The notes under the pieces: model-generated
Seen by the model: only the letters and a program-made list of their open reading frames with translations
Database searches by the model: none
Told to the model about the DNA's origin: nothing
Assembly (NCBI RefSeq): GCF_005116455.1
Contig: NZ_SWBP01000004.1
Location: 310,001-374,000 of the forward strand
Origin: Pedobacter cryophilus
Lineage (GTDB): Bacteria > Bacteroidota > Bacteroidia > Sphingobacteriales > Sphingobacteriaceae
DNA: 64,000 nucleotides
Direction: 5' to 3'
In this document: in pieces, positions 1-9,967 of the stretch
Layout of the letters: each line of letters opens with the position of its first letter
Position numbering within the stretch: position 1 is the stretch's first letter
Made by a program: the position numbers and the translations under genes

Positions 1-890
1 GTTGGTGCTATATGTTCTGAATTTAATTTTGAGATTCACTATTCCAATTAAGATTGTGCCTTTGCAAAGTCGTTATGCCAAGCATAAGCATATCAACAAT
101 GCAGAGCGCCATAGTAAGGATGGCCTATGAAGATTTGGAAAGGAAGTCCAATAAATCTTTTGTAGAAACCTTTTTAATGCACTACCCTTAGCAAACCGAC
201 GAGTGGTGCATAAACTTTGTTAATCCATAGCCATTCCCACGGCTTCGGTTTGCCTGCCTGCCGGCAGGCAGGCGCTTAAAGATTTATTGAGGCTTACTGA
301 ACAAATATTCATCAAGCCTTGATTTTTTGGTTACTTTTTTATCAAGAAAAAGTGACTAGGCTTGTCCCGCCATTAGGGACGGAGAGGCTTGAGCGTTTTG
401 GCAAAATACTGTTTTATTGAAATTCAATTTTTCAATTCATAATCTCGCCGCTCATAGCCGCGGAGGCCTATTACTTTTTTCGCAAGTATTTATGTTTTTA
501 ATTGCCCTCAAGCATGCTTAAGTAGGATTCTTCAGCAAAAAAGTAACAACTTGAGTGCAATGAAAGCATGAAGGCCTTTGAAAAACAATAAACAATACAA
601 AAAAGTGACAAGCACCAAACTTGAGAACAACGAAAGCCATTACGTTTCTAAAAACCAAAAAACTTTAATTTCTAAAAGCAGATATCAGCTAATAAATGAA
701 ACCTAAATAATTTATTCATAAATTAATTGTTAAATTGACAATTTAATTGTCTTTAGAAAGACTTATTGTAAAAAATACACGCTATTTAATATACAATTTT
801 GGAATTTCATTATAAGAAACTAAATTGCATCCCGAACGGAGAGAATTTTATATCAAAATCATTGATAAACCTAAACCAATTTTATAATTA
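1..890. other. Gene-free, repeat-rich intergenic region
   Basis: No open reading frame here resembles a known protein. The stretch holds several inverted repeats. TTACTTTTTT at 331-340 faces AAAAAGTGA at 347-355, and the same TTACTTTTTT at 471-480 faces AAAAAAGTAA at 537-546. A GC-rich palindrome lies at 252-273. The last 200 bases are strongly AT-rich and probably carry the promoter of the downstream symporter, but no clear TAnnTTTG box with a matching TTG was found. It looks like an accumulation of dispersed repeats between core genes. Confidence 0.6.
252..273. repeat. 22-bp perfect GC-rich palindrome
   Basis: Arms GCCTGCCTGCC (252-262) and GGCAGGCAGGC (263-273) are exact reverse complements with no loop. 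It stands out in AT-rich surroundings. It could be a REP-like dispersed element. It has no T-run, so it is not a standard terminator. Confidence 0.75.
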
Positions 891-2576
891 ATGAAAACCC
901 TTGCAACCGCGGATTACATCGTATTCCTCATTTATTTTGTCACAGTAGCCACTTATGGCCTATGGATTTACCGTAGAAAGAAAAGCGCAACTAGCGACTC
1001 AAAAGATTACTTCCTAGCAGAAGGTTCTCTAACTTGGTGGGCTATTGGAACCTCTTTAATTGCTTCTAACATTTCTTCTGAGCAGTTTATTGCCATGTCT
1101 GGAAACGGATTTAAAATGGGATTAGCAATTGCTACCTATGAGTGGATGGCTGCCGCTACTTTAATTATTGTGGCTGTATTTTTCATTCCAGTTTACCTAA
1201 AAAACAAAATTTATACCATGCCTCAATTCTTGAGTGAGCGCTATAATGGTAACGTAGCTATGATTATGGCTGTTTTTTGGTTGTTACTTTACGTAATAGT
1301 TAATTTAACATCCATACTTTATTTAGGTGCATTAGCAATTAATGGTATTTCGGGTTTAAATATTGATTTATGTATGTATATGCTTGCTTTTTTCGCCATC
1401 ATTATTGCCTTAGGCGGGATGAAGGTAATTGGCTATACCGACGTAATTCAGGTAGTATTTTTAATTTTCGGAGGATTAGTGACCACTTATTTAGCTTTAA
1501 ATAAGGTGGCAGAATTAAACGGACAAACAGGAATGGTAGATGGGTTTAACTATATGATGAACCAATCTGAAGACCATTTTCACATGATATTTGATCAAAC
1601 CAATTCTAATTTCCCAAGTTTACCGGGTTTAACGGTGCTTATAGGTGGTATGTGGATTGTAAATTTAAACTATTGGGGCTGTAACCAATACATCACCCAA
1701 AGAGCTTTAGGTGCGGATTTAAAAACTGCCAGAAGCGGAATTTTATTTGCGGCTTTTTTAAAGTTATTAATGCCAGTAATAGTAGTTTTACCAGGTATTG
1801 CTGCGTACGTAATTTATACTAAAGGTGGTTTACAAACAGAAATGTTAGGTCCTGATGGTGTTTTAAATCCAGATAAGTCTTATCCTGTATTGTTAAACTT
1901 GTTACCTGCCGGATTAAAAGGTTTGGCTTTTGCCGCACTTACAGCTGCTGTAGTAGCATCATTAGCGGGTAAAGTAAATAGTATTTCTACCATTTTTACC
2001 TTAGATATTTTCAAAAAGAAAATGAGACCAGATGCTTCTGAAGCATCATTGGTTAGAACTGGAAAAATAACGGTAGTGGTAGCTATGTTGCTGGCAGTAA
2101 TTATTGCTCCTTTTTTAGGGATTGATAAAAAAGGTGGATTTGAATTTATTCAAGAGTACACAGGTTTTGTTTCTCCTGGTATTTTTGCCATGTTTATTTT
2201 AGGTTTCTTCTGGAAAAAGACAAGTTCAAACGCGGCCATGTTTGCAACCATTGGTGGTTTCTTGTTATCTGTTGGATTAAAATTCTTGCCATTTGTAATG
2301 AATCTAGAATTTTTAAGCGGATTTGGATTTTCAACTTTAGTGAAACAAGAAGATGGAGCTTTATTGTATGAAATACCTTTCTTAGATAGAATGGGCTTTG
2401 TATTCATTATCTGTATCATCGTAATGTACATCATCAGTAAAATCGACCATGCGAGAGGCGTTCCTGTGAAAGGATTAGAAATAGATACTAAAATGTTTAG
2501 AGTGAACAGCGGTTTTGCTGCCGGAGCTTTAATTATTGTTGGAATTTTAGTAGCACTTTATACGCTTTTCTGGTAA
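891..2576 (+). CDS. Sodium/solute symporter (SSS family)
   Basis: Inner-membrane transporter of 561 residues, the usual size for SGLT-like members of the sodium:solute symporter family. Hydrophobic segments run through the whole protein. The N-terminal segment ending WIYRRKK is followed by the conserved early stretch with DYFLAEGSLTWWAIGTSL, then SNISSEQFIAMSGNGF, as in sodium-coupled sugar carriers; AALTAAVVASLAGKVNSIST (about residues 350-370) matches the sodium-site helix of the family. Substrate cannot be read from sequence; a sugar is most likely by family resemblance. The gene stands alone: repeats on both sides, its own terminator downstream, no metabolic neighbours. Confidence 0.9.
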   Translation: MKTLATADYIVFLIYFVTVATYGLWIYRRKKSATSDSKDYFLAEGSLTWWAIGTSLIASNISSEQFIAMSGNGFKMGLAIATYEWMAAATLIIVAVFFIPVYLKNKIYTMPQFLSERYNGNVAMIMAVFWLLLYVIVNLTSILYLGALAINGISGLNIDLCMYMLAFFAIIIALGGMKVIGYTDVIQVVFLIFGGLVTTYLALNKVAELNGQTGMVDGFNYMMNQSEDHFHMIFDQTNSNFPSLPGLTVLIGGMWIVNLNYWGCNQYITQRALGADLKTARSGILFAAFLKLLMPVIVVLPGIAAYVIYTKGGLQTEMLGPDGVLNPDKSYPVLLNLLPAGLKGLAFAALTAAVVASLAGKVNSISTIFTLDIFKKKMRPDASEASLVRTGKITVVVAMLLAVIIAPFLGIDKKGGFEFIQEYTGFVSPGIFAMFILGFFWKKTSSNAAMFATIGGFLLSVGLKFLPFVMNLEFLSGFGFSTLVKQEDGALLYEIPFLDRMGFVFIICIIVMYIISKIDHARGVPVKGLEIDTKMFRVNSGFAAGALIIVGILVALYTLFW

Positions 2577-2596
2577 TCAAATCAGAAAAAATAATG

Positions 2597-2633
2597 AATC
2601 CTCAAATCTGTATAAGTTTGGGGATTTTTTTTG
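2597..2633 (+). terminator. Rho-independent terminator of the symporter gene
   Basis: AATCCTCAAA (2597-2606) pairs with TTTGGGGATT (2617-2626) with one G-U pair, followed by a run of T. It starts 20 bases after the stop codon. Confidence 0.85.
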
Positions 2634-2655
2634 GTTTAATAAACCAAATTTAGAT

Positions 2656-3180
2656 GTAGGGATAACCCTCGGGTTATCCTAAATTAATGTTTCAAAACGG
2701 ATAATCCGAGGATTATCCCTACGAGAATAATTGCCAAATCTGAATAATCTACTAAACAACAACAAATAAGGTAAATGATGTAAGGATAACCCTCGGGTTA
2801 TCCTAAATTAATGTTTCAAAACGGATAATCCGAGGATTATCCCTACGAGAATGATTGCCAAATCTGAATAATCTGCTAAACAACAACAACAAATAAGGAA
2901 AATGGTGTAGGGATAACCCTCGGGTTATCCTAAATTAATGTTTCAAAACGGATAATCCGAGGATTATCCCTACGAGAATAATTGCCAAATCTGAATAATC
3001 TGCTAAACAACCTCAAATCAGGAAAATGGTGTAGGGATAACCCTCGGGTTATCCTATTAATATTTCAGAACGGATAATCCGAGTATTATCCCTACAGGAA
3101 TGATTTCCAAATCTTGATAATTTGCTTAACAACAACAAATTAGGAAAATGGTGTAGGGATAACCCTCGGGTTATCCTAAT
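2656..3180. repeat. Tandem array of ~124-bp REP-like hairpin units (4 full copies plus a fifth partial)
   Basis: Units begin near 2656, 2780, 2907, 3031 and 3153 (spacing 122-127). Each carries hairpin A (GGATAACCC-TC-GGGTTATCC) and, about 40 bases on, hairpin B (GGATAATCC-GA-GGATTATCC). A and B are near-complements of each other, so a unit can fold as two small stems or one large one. Spacers are nearly identical between copies, with scattered substitutions. Hairpin B of the fourth unit is damaged (GAGTATTATC). The array fills the whole gap between the symporter and the glycosyltransferase. No RAYT transposase is visible in the window. Confidence 0.9.
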
Positions 3181-3199
3181 AGAGACATCATGGGTTATC

Positions 3200-4525
3200 C
3201 TAATATATTTCTCTTCTTCGAGGCTTAAAAACCAACTCGTAAAACATAAACAATCCCAATAATCCATATTCTATCCATACCAAAAACATTTCTTCCTGAT
3301 AAGGAATCACCCTATAAGTAAAGTAGCTTAAACAAATTAAAACCGACCAAACAATCGCAAATCGCCATTTTAAAAACGGAGTAAAGGCCACCAAAATCAA
3401 CATATACCAGGGGTGTACAATAGCGCCAAATAGGGTGTAAATAAAAAGGAGCCAGAATATTCCTTCAATGATGTTTTTACTTTTAATATAGGTGATTAAA
3501 AACCCTATCAGCGTAAATGCTAATAAGATTTTACTGGTATAAGCAATAGGGTTGTAGTGCAGTATTTTCCATCCTACTTCCTTTAAAAGCTGGTAAACAC
3601 TTCCATTAAACTCAAATTTGCCGTAGTATAATTGTATGCTTTGTAAAAAGTTAGCAGCTAATTCAAGATTGTGAATAAATGGAAGGAATAAAATTAAGGT
3701 AGTAAAACCAATAAATAAGCCTGCATAAAATGTTTTTTTCCAACCAATGTGATGAATAAAAAGTGGTAAAAATATAATGGGTAAAAGCTTTGCGCTAATG
3801 GCTAATGTTAAAGCTAAAGAAGCCAAAATCCATTTATTGGTATGCAGTAACCAAACCGAAAGTAAGGTGAAAAATATCATGACCGCTTCAAAATGTAGGT
3901 TTCCGGTGAACTCTATAATCACCAGCGGATTTAAGGCGTAAATAAATACCAAACGTTCGTCTTTCTTAAAAAAACGTAATAATTTTTTAAGGATAAATAT
4001 ATTTCCAATATCAAATGCTAAAATGAATATGCGAAGGATAATAACAGAGGCTAATAAATTCCCTTTGCCAGGGATGGCGCTCAATAAAAAAGCTAATTGA
4101 TTAATAGGAGGGTAAACCGAATAATAAGCTGGTGAATTCATCTTTTGAAAAAGAAGGGGATCAAGCCAATCTAATTTCTCAAGCATCAATTCTTGCGGAG
4201 TAAAACTAAAGGGGTTAATGCCATGTAGAATTAAGCTTCCATCCCAAATAAAACGGTAAATATCATCGCTTAAAAGTGGAAAGCTAAATAAAAGAAGCAA
4301 CCGACTAATAATGGCTAGTCCTAAATTTAATTTTTGATGATTGCTATCATTAAATCTCTTTAAAATACTGAAATAAGCAATAAAAGCCAAGGCTAAGAAA
4401 GTCCAGATAGAAGCAATATCTGTTCTGTTAGGTGTTAAATAAGCTAATTGATAAAGAGCCACTAAAAATAAAATAGCCAGAAAAATATACCAGCTGAGAT
4501 GAATTTTAGAGGATGAATTTTCCAT
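3200..4525 (-). CDS. GT-C-type polytopic membrane glycosyltransferase (mannosyltransferase-like)
   Basis: About 441 residues with ten or more hydrophobic helices, an inner-membrane protein. The aspartate pair in PLLSDDIYRFIWDG (about residues 84-97) sits after the first helices, where GT-C enzymes using lipid-linked sugar donors keep their catalytic acidic motif. YPPINQLAFLL follows, as in GT87/PIG-M-like proteins. Sugar and acceptor cannot be told. The start is placed at the ATG at 4525; a frame extension begins with TTG at 4534 and is less likely. It is divergent from the binding-protein gene, with 25 bases between the two ATGs, so their promoters must overlap. Confidence 0.75.
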   Translation of the reverse strand: MENSSSKIHLSWYIFLAILFLVALYQLAYLTPNRTDIASIWTFLALAFIAYFSILKRFNDSNHQKLNLGLAIISRLLLLFSFPLLSDDIYRFIWDGSLILHGINPFSFTPQELMLEKLDWLDPLLFQKMNSPAYYSVYPPINQLAFLLSAIPGKGNLLASVIILRIFILAFDIGNIFILKKLLRFFKKDERLVFIYALNPLVIIEFTGNLHFEAVMIFFTLLSVWLLHTNKWILASLALTLAISAKLLPIIFLPLFIHHIGWKKTFYAGLFIGFTTLILFLPFIHNLELAANFLQSIQLYYGKFEFNGSVYQLLKEVGWKILHYNPIAYTSKILLAFTLIGFLITYIKSKNIIEGIFWLLFIYTLFGAIVHPWYMLILVAFTPFLKWRFAIVWSVLICLSYFTYRVIPYQEEMFLVWIEYGLLGLFMFYELVFKPRRREIY

Positions 4526-4550
4526 TCGTTTCAAATTGTTTATTTTGCAG

Positions 4551-5342
4551 ATGATGCAGAAAAAAATATTTACCGATCAATTAGGACGAACCATCCAAAT
4601 TAATTATCCGCCTAAAATAATCATTTCTTTAGTGCCCTCGCAAACAGAATTACTGTTTGATTTAGGTTTAAATGAGGAGGTGGTAGGGGTTACTAAGTTT
4701 TGCATTCATCCCAAAGATAAATTCAAAATAACTACCAAGATTGGAGGGACAAAGAAATTAAATATCGAAAAAATCAGAAGCCTAAAACCCGATCTTATTA
4801 TCGGAAATAAAGAAGAGAATGAGCAACAGCAAATAGAAATGTTGATGCAAGAGTTCCCGGTTTGGATGAGTGATATCTACAATTTAAACGATGCTTTAAA
4901 TATGATTAAAGCAGTTGGAGATTTAGTAGGTAAGCAAGAAGCATCCATATTAATGGCTAAAGAAATAGCAAGTAATTTTGAAGCAATTCAATTGGGTGTA
5001 TCTCAAAAACCGATTAAAAAAGTAGCTTATTTTATTTGGAAAGATCCTTATATGCTGGCCGGAACACAGACTTTTATTCACGAAATGTTAAAATACGGTG
5101 GTTTAGAAAATGTGACCAATTTAAATCGTTACCCAATTATCAGCGAAAGCGAATTACATAATTTAAATCCTGATGTTGTTTTATTATCGTCAGAACCTTA
5201 TCCTTTCAAAGATGATCATATTAAAGATTTTCAAAAATTATGGCCAGCCGTAACGGTTAAATTGGTTGACGGAGAAATGTTTAGCTGGTATGGAAGTAGG
5301 TTGTTAAAAGCGGCTTATTACTTTAAAACGCTTAAGTTTTGA
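4551..5342 (+). CDS. TroA/BtuF-like helical-backbone substrate-binding protein
   Basis: Around 263 residues of the metal/cobalamin-binding protein fold. The N-terminal domain opens with PKIIISLVPSQTELLFDLGL and has KPDLIIGNKEENEQQQIEML; a linking helix is followed by a second lobe containing PYMLAGTQTFIHEMLKYGG and NPDVVLLSSEPYPF. It lacks a signal peptide or lipobox, a feature shared by many Bacteroidota relatives, so its location is uncertain. No ABC permease or ATPase lies next to it. Two ATGs (4551, 4554) are possible starts; an in-frame TTG at 4536 is unlikely. Ligand unknown (cobalamin, haem or metal chelate). It overlaps the converging DUF1275 gene by 11 bases. Confidence 0.7.
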   Translation: MMQKKIFTDQLGRTIQINYPPKIIISLVPSQTELLFDLGLNEEVVGVTKFCIHPKDKFKITTKIGGTKKLNIEKIRSLKPDLIIGNKEENEQQQIEMLMQEFPVWMSDIYNLNDALNMIKAVGDLVGKQEASILMAKEIASNFEAIQLGVSQKPIKKVAYFIWKDPYMLAGTQTFIHEMLKYGGLENVTNLNRYPIISESELHNLNPDVVLLSSEPYPFKDDHIKDFQKLWPAVTVKLVDGEMFSWYGSRLLKAAYYFKTLKF

Positions 5343-6060
5343 TTTTATATTTTCTGAGCATGATTTTAAATTTAAACTTGGCCACATCATAAGTTAAACC
5401 TCCAATAAGAAATAATGCTGCTATTAACAATGAGTATAGCTCAATATAATGGTAAAGAAATCCTCCAAAAACACATCCGGTAAAGAAAAACAGAATAATC
5501 ATCAACCTTAACCTGATAGATGATTTTAAACGAGCAAGCTGTGCTGGTTCTCTAAAGTAAAACAGCTGCGCCAGCTCAATACCTAAATCTGTAAATAAGC
5601 CGGTAAGGTGCGTGGTTCTTACTACCGAATTGGATATTTGCGTTACTAAAGCATTTTGCATCCCCATGGCAAATAGTAAAAAACAAGCAATTAAAACAGC
5701 ATGAAATTGCACAAAGTGGTTTCCTAAAATAGGGATAGCTACTAAAATAGAAGCCTCTAATAGAATAGGAATTATGTTGGTTAATCTTAGGTTTATTCTC
5801 GAAATACTTTCTACCAATAAGCTAGATATAAATGCGCCTGTAAAAAATGATAAGATAAAAAGGAGGTAATGAACGGCGTTCAGGTATTGTTTCTTTCCAA
5901 TTTCTTCGGCAAAAAAAGCAAAGTGGCCAGTAACATTAGTCGTCAATTCATGAATAGCAAATATTCCCGTTACATTTACTATTCCGGCGACTAAAGAAAG
6001 TAAGGCTGCTAGTTTTAAATTATGTAGAAAAGTTCTGCTTTTTCCGGTATGCCTAAACAT
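5332..6060 (-). CDS. YoaK/DUF1275 family membrane protein
   Basis: A 242-residue protein with about six hydrophobic segments. The family hallmark is near the N-terminus: LLSLVAGIVNVTGIFAIHE with TTNVTGHFAFF, then a long segment FAMGMQNALVTQISNSVVRTTHLTGLFTDLG that is typical of DUF1275. Function of the family is not established; some members have been suggested to be transporters. The gene is monocistronic and its 3' end overlaps that of the binding-protein gene by 11 bases. Confidence 0.8.
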   Translation of the reverse strand: MFRHTGKSRTFLHNLKLAALLSLVAGIVNVTGIFAIHELTTNVTGHFAFFAEEIGKKQYLNAVHYLLFILSFFTGAFISSLLVESISRINLRLTNIIPILLEASILVAIPILGNHFVQFHAVLIACFLLFAMGMQNALVTQISNSVVRTTHLTGLFTDLGIELAQLFYFREPAQLARLKSSIRLRLMIILFFFTGCVFGGFLYHYIELYSLLIAALFLIGGLTYDVAKFKFKIMLRKYKIKT

Positions 6061-6154
6061 GAAAGCTTTATTTCTTTAAAAGTACTCAAAATTAGCGCTA
6101 AACGGTGTTTTAATAAGTGTGTTTATTTTTATCAATATTATTTTTAAAAACCAT

Positions 6155-6184
6155 TTGAAATCCATTTTACAAATCATATCTTTG
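6155..6184 (+). promoter_or_regulatory. Bacteroidota-type promoter for tRNA-Leu (and possibly tig)
   Basis: TTG at 6155-6157 and TATCTTTG at 6177-6184, separated by 19 bases, match the Bacteroidota vegetative pattern TTG-N19-TAnnTTTG. The tRNA starts 43 bases after the box. Confidence 0.75.
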
Positions 6185-6227
6185 CAGTCCAAAATAACGA
6201 AAGTTGTTTGATGAAAAAGTCCTAAAT

Positions 6228-6309
6228 GCGGAAGTGGCGTAATTGGTAGCCGCACCAGACTTAGGATCTGGCGCTTCACGGCGTGGGGGTTCGAGTCCCT
6301 TCTTCCGCA
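6228..6309 (+). tRNA. tRNA-Leu (anticodon UAG)
   Basis: Acceptor arms GCGGAAG (6228-6234) and CTTCCGC (6302-6308) pair fully. The anticodon loop CTTAGGA gives TAG at 6262-6264, reading leucine CUN codons. A long variable arm (GGCGCTTCACGGCGTGGGG) and the T arm with GGTTCGAGTCC are present, as expected for a class II leucine tRNA. The discriminator is A6309; the 3' CCA is not encoded. Confidence 0.95.
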
Positions 6310-6316
6310 CTAAATC

Positions 6317-6349
6317 AATCCCTCCCAATAAACTGGGAGGGATTTTTGT
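6317..6349 (+). terminator. Terminator between tRNA-Leu and trigger factor
   Basis: AATCCCTCCC (6317-6326) pairs with GGGAGGGATT (6335-6344), an 8-base loop and then a T-run. It lies only 33 bases before the trigger-factor ATG, so tig either has read-through from the tRNA promoter or its own start nearby. Confidence 0.85.
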
Positions 6350-6381
6350 ATAAAGTTGTTGCATTAAAAAAGATACTTACA

Positions 6382-7725
6382 ATGAACATTACACAGGAAA
6401 AGATCAATGATCTAAGCGCAATAGTAACCGTTAAAATCACTCCTGAAGACTATCAGGAAAAAGTAAATAAAACCATTAAAGATCAGGCGAAAAAAATGAA
6501 GCTTCCTGGTTTCCGCCCCGGAATGGTTCCTCCTGCACATGTAAAGAAAATGTACGGAAAAAGCATTTTGGTTGAAGAAATCAATGCTTTATTATCAGAT
6601 TCTGTAAATAATTATATCCAACAAAACGAAATTGAAATTTTAGGTCAGCCTTTACCAAAGGAAGATGAAGGAAGCTTTAACTGGGATTTTAATGATGAGT
6701 TTGTTTTTAATTACGAATTAGGTCTTGCTCCAAAAGTAGATTTAGAATTCAGTGCTGAAGATAAATTAACACAATACATTATTAAGGTTGATGAAGAAAC
6801 TTTAGCTTCGAGAATAAAAAATATAAGAAGAAGCTATGGTAAAATGACAAATCCTGACGTAGTGGCAGATGGTGATGTGGTTTTTGGAGAGTTTATTCAG
6901 TTGAATAATGATGGTTCTGTTTTTGAAGGTGGCATTAACGTAACTACTTCTTTAAGATTAGACATAGTGAAAGACGCCACAGCGTTAAAATCATTAATTG
7001 GCTTAAAGAAAGATGATGTTGTTGAATCTTTTGATTTAGTAACCGCAGTAGATGACGAAAAACAGTTGATTAAAATTTTAAAATTAGACGAAGAGAACCC
7101 AATTATTCCAACGTCTAAATTTAAATTAACTGTAAAAAACATTAACAGATTAGAGGAGTCAGACCTTAATCAAGAGTTCTTTGATAAACTCTTTGGTGCT
7201 GGAACAGTAACCACCGAAGAAGAATTTAGAGTTAAAATAACCGAAGAACTAGAGTCGATGATGACTCAAGATGCGGAAAGAAGATTAGCAGCTGATCTTT
7301 ACAAATACGGTTCTGAGAAGGCTGATATGGCTTTGCCAGATGCATTTTTAAAACGTTGGTTAGAAATCAGCAATAAAGATATTTCTGATGAAGAATTAGA
7401 AAAAGGCTACGATGATTTCGCTAAAAACTTAAGATGGACTTTAGTAGAAAACAAAATTGTAAAAGATCAAAAATTAGAGATCAAATACGAAGATGTTTAC
7501 CAAATGGCTAAAGCTCGTTTAGAAGGGCAGTTTAAAATGTATAGCCCACAAGGTTTAACAGAAGAACAATTAGGACAATACACCGCTCAGTTTTTGCAAG
7601 AAAAAGAAAACGCAAACCGTATTTTTGATGAAGTAAAAGCTCAAAAGGTTTTTGATCATTTAAAAACTGTTTTCACTTTAGAGCAAAAAGAAATAGATTA
7701 TAACAAGTTTTTAGAACTTCAATAG
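6382..7725 (+). CDS. tig: Trigger factor (ribosome-associated chaperone)
   Basis: About 447 residues, the usual length. It binds the ribosome exit tunnel and shields nascent chains. The N-terminal ribosome-binding domain shows the signature GFRPGMVPPAHVKKMYG (about residues 45-61), the equivalent of the GFR-x-G-K-x-P loop. A middle FKBP-like domain follows, much diverged, as is usual in Bacteroidota, and a long helical C-terminal domain. The start at 6382 gives the expected MNITQEKINDL opening; the reading frame extends upstream through the tRNA, but those codons are not protein-like. It precedes clpP and clpX, the classic tig-clpP-clpX order. Confidence 0.93.
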   Translation: MNITQEKINDLSAIVTVKITPEDYQEKVNKTIKDQAKKMKLPGFRPGMVPPAHVKKMYGKSILVEEINALLSDSVNNYIQQNEIEILGQPLPKEDEGSFNWDFNDEFVFNYELGLAPKVDLEFSAEDKLTQYIIKVDEETLASRIKNIRRSYGKMTNPDVVADGDVVFGEFIQLNNDGSVFEGGINVTTSLRLDIVKDATALKSLIGLKKDDVVESFDLVTAVDDEKQLIKILKLDEENPIIPTSKFKLTVKNINRLEESDLNQEFFDKLFGAGTVTTEEEFRVKITEELESMMTQDAERRLAADLYKYGSEKADMALPDAFLKRWLEISNKDISDEELEKGYDDFAKNLRWTLVENKIVKDQKLEIKYEDVYQMAKARLEGQFKMYSPQGLTEEQLGQYTAQFLQEKENANRIFDEVKAQKVFDHLKTVFTLEQKEIDYNKFLELQ

Positions 7726-8027
7726 TTGTAAACATTTAGTTTAAAGGATTTATATTTGCAAAGCAGTCTTCCAAAAAAGGCTGCTTTTGCTATTTATAAA
7801 AGCCAGTAAGTAAATTTTAGGTTTTCTTTATCAATTTTAAATATTAAAAGCTGTAATTATTTATTAAAATATTACGTATTATTGATTATAAACTTGCTCT
7901 ATTTGCTTGAAAAATAAATAAATTGGCAAATAAAAACACCTTCAATAATTTGCTGTTTAATACAAAATAAGAGGGGTTTGAAAATAAATTTAACATTAGG
8001 TAGCCTATTACCTCAATAAATAAAGAA
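7726..8027 (+). other. tig-clpP intergenic region with terminator
   Basis: A terminator hairpin lies at 7760-7787: AAAGCAGTCTT pairs with AAGGCTGCTTT with one G-U pair, then TTTGC. The remaining ~240 bases are AT-rich with no gene; they presumably hold the clpP promoter, which I could not place with confidence. Confidence 0.6.
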
Positions 8028-8726
8028 ATGAATATAGATAAAAACGAATTTCGTAAATACGCAGTAAAGCACCACAGAATTGGTGGCGCACATGTAGATA
8101 GATACATTAATCACACCGAAGGTATTTTAAGACCAAGCGGGATGACGCCTTATATTATAGAAGAGCGCCAGTTAAATGTGGCGCAAATGGATGTTTTCTC
8201 CCGTTTAATGATGGATAGAATCATTTTCTTAGGTGATGCTATTTATGATCAAAATGCAAACATCATACAAGCTCAGTTATTATTTTTACAATCAACAGAT
8301 GCTAAAAGAGACATTCAAATTTACATCAATTCACCCGGCGGATCTGTTTATGCAGGCTTAGGTATTTATGATACCATGCAATACATATCACCAGATGTAG
8401 CTACTATTTGTACCGGTATGGCAGCTTCTATGGGAGCGGTAATTATGTGTGCAGGCACTAAAGGTAAAAGAGCAGCTTTACCACATGCTCGTATCATGAT
8501 TCACCAACCATCAGGTGGCGCACAAGGCGTAGCTTCTGATATGGAGATCAACTTAAGAGAAATGCTTAAATTGAAAAAAGAATTATATGACATCATTTCT
8601 AAGCATTCTGGTCAAACTTATGATTGGGTAGAAAAAGCATCAGATAGAGATTATTGGATGAAAGCAGATGAAGCCAAAACTTTTGGTATGGTTGATGAGG
8701 TATTAGGTTCAAATTCAGAAAAATAA
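8028..8726 (+). CDS. clpP: ATP-dependent Clp protease proteolytic subunit
   Basis: 232 residues, with a longer N-terminus than the Escherichia coli enzyme, as common in Bacteroidota. It forms the tetradecameric serine peptidase of ClpXP in the cytoplasm. The catalytic serine is Ser134 in GMAASMGAV; the histidine is His159 in [11 protein letters not shown], 25 residues on as expected; Asp208 is the likely third member. [17 protein letters not shown] matches the oxyanion region. Its stop codon TAA overlaps the ATG of clpX by one base (TAATG), so the two are translationally coupled. Confidence 0.96.
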   Translation: MNIDKNEFRKYAVKHHRIGGAHVDRYINHTEGILRPSGMTPYIIEERQLNVAQMDVFSRLMMDRIIFLGDAIYDQNANIIQAQLLFLQSTDAKRDIQIYINSPGGSVYAGLGIYDTMQYISPDVATICTGMAASMGAVIMCAGTKGKRAALPHARIMIHQPSGGAQGVASDMEINLREMLKLKKELYDIISKHSGQTYDWVEKASDRDYWMKADEAKTFGMVDEVLGSNSEK

Positions 8727-9967
8727 TGAGTAAAAGTCAAAAAGATATCAAATGTTCTTTTTGTGGTGCAGGCAAGTTAGATAGCTTAATGCTTATTGCT
8801 GGCTTAGATGCACATATTTGCGATAAGTGCGTAGGGCAAGCTAATGAAATATTAGCCGAGGAGTTAACACTCAAAAAAGGAAAAAATATCCAATCTGCCG
8901 TTACACTTTTAAAGCCACAAGAGATCAAAAGTCACATAGATCAATATGTGATTGGTCAGGATGCTGCAAAAAAAGTATTGGCAGTTGCCGTATATAACCA
9001 TTACAAAAGGCTCAACCAAAAAATTGGTAAAGATGAAGTAGAGATCGAAAAATCTAACATCATGATGGTGGGCGAAACCGGAACCGGAAAAACTTTGCTG
9101 GCTAAAACCATTGCTAAAATTTTAAACGTTCCTTTTTGTATTTGTGATGCTACCGTTTTAACCGAAGCTGGTTATGTAGGGGAAGATGTAGAAAGTATTT
9201 TAACGCGTTTATTACAAGCTGCAGATTATGATGTAACCGCAGCAGAACGTGGAATTGTTTACATAGATGAGGTAGATAAAGTAGCCCGTAAAAGTGATAA
9301 TCCATCTATCACCAGAGATGTATCTGGCGAGGGAGTACAACAAGCTCTTCTAAAAATATTAGAAGGAACGGTTGTTAACGTACCACCACAAGGCGGTAGA
9401 AAACATCCAGATCAAAAAATGATTCCTGTAAATACCAACAATATCCTTTTCATTTGCGGAGGAGCTTTTGATGGTATCGAGAAAAAAATTGCCAACCGTT
9501 TAAGAACCCAAACCGTAGGTTATAAAGTGAAGGCTGATGATTCAGAAATAGATTTAAAAAACCTGTATAAATACATCACCCCGCTAGATCTAAAATCTTT
9601 CGGAATGATTCCCGAGCTGATTGGTCGTGTGCCGGTAATTACGCATTTAGATCCCTTAGACCGTCAAACACTTTTAAATATTCTTAGCGTACCTAAAAAT
9701 TCATTAATCAAGCAATATCAAAAACTGTTTGAATATGAAGATATCGCTTTAGATTTTGATAAGGAGGTGTATGAATTTATAGTAGATAAGGCCATGGAAT
9801 TTAAATTAGGAGCTCGTGGGTTAAGGTCCATTTGCGAAGCCATTATGATAGATGCCATGTTTGAAATCCCCTCGCAGAAGCAAGAATCTAAAAACTTGCT
9901 GATAGATATAGAATATGCCCGGGACAAATTTGAAAAGTCAGATCTCAAGAAATTAAAAGCAGCATAA
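8726..9967 (+). CDS. clpX: ATP-dependent Clp protease ATP-binding subunit ClpX
   Basis: 413-residue AAA+ unfoldase that feeds substrates to ClpP. The N-terminal zinc-binding domain has Cys10, Cys13, Cys32 and Cys35. Walker A is GETGTGKT (116-123), the pore loop GYVG is at 149-152, and Walker B is [10 protein letters not shown] (Asp181/Glu182). The C-terminal small domain contains GARGLRSI, the sensor-2 arginine region. Length and all motifs are intact. It is cotranscribed with clpP and ends in a strong terminator. Confidence 0.97.
   Translation: MSKSQKDIKCSFCGAGKLDSLMLIAGLDAHICDKCVGQANEILAEELTLKKGKNIQSAVTLLKPQEIKSHIDQYVIGQDAAKKVLAVAVYNHYKRLNQKIGKDEVEIEKSNIMMVGETGTGKTLLAKTIAKILNVPFCICDATVLTEAGYVGEDVESILTRLLQAADYDVTAAERGIVYIDEVDKVARKSDNPSITRDVSGEGVQQALLKILEGTVVNVPPQGGRKHPDQKMIPVNTNNILFICGGAFDGIEKKIANRLRTQTVGYKVKADDSEIDLKNLYKYITPLDLKSFGMIPELIGRVPVITHLDPLDRQTLLNILSVPKNSLIKQYQKLFEYEDIALDFDKEVYEFIVDKAMEFKLGARGLRSICEAIMIDAMFEIPSQKQESKNLLIDIEYARDKFEKSDLKKLKAA

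Noticed and set aside
2656-3180. Possible CRISPR array
   Set aside because: The unit is ~124 bases, the stretches between hairpins are almost identical from copy to copy, and no cas genes are nearby. It is a tandem REP-like array.
3049-3267. Reading frame in the hairpin array
   Set aside because: Made up mostly of repeat sequence and low-complexity codons; overlaps the glycosyltransferase end.
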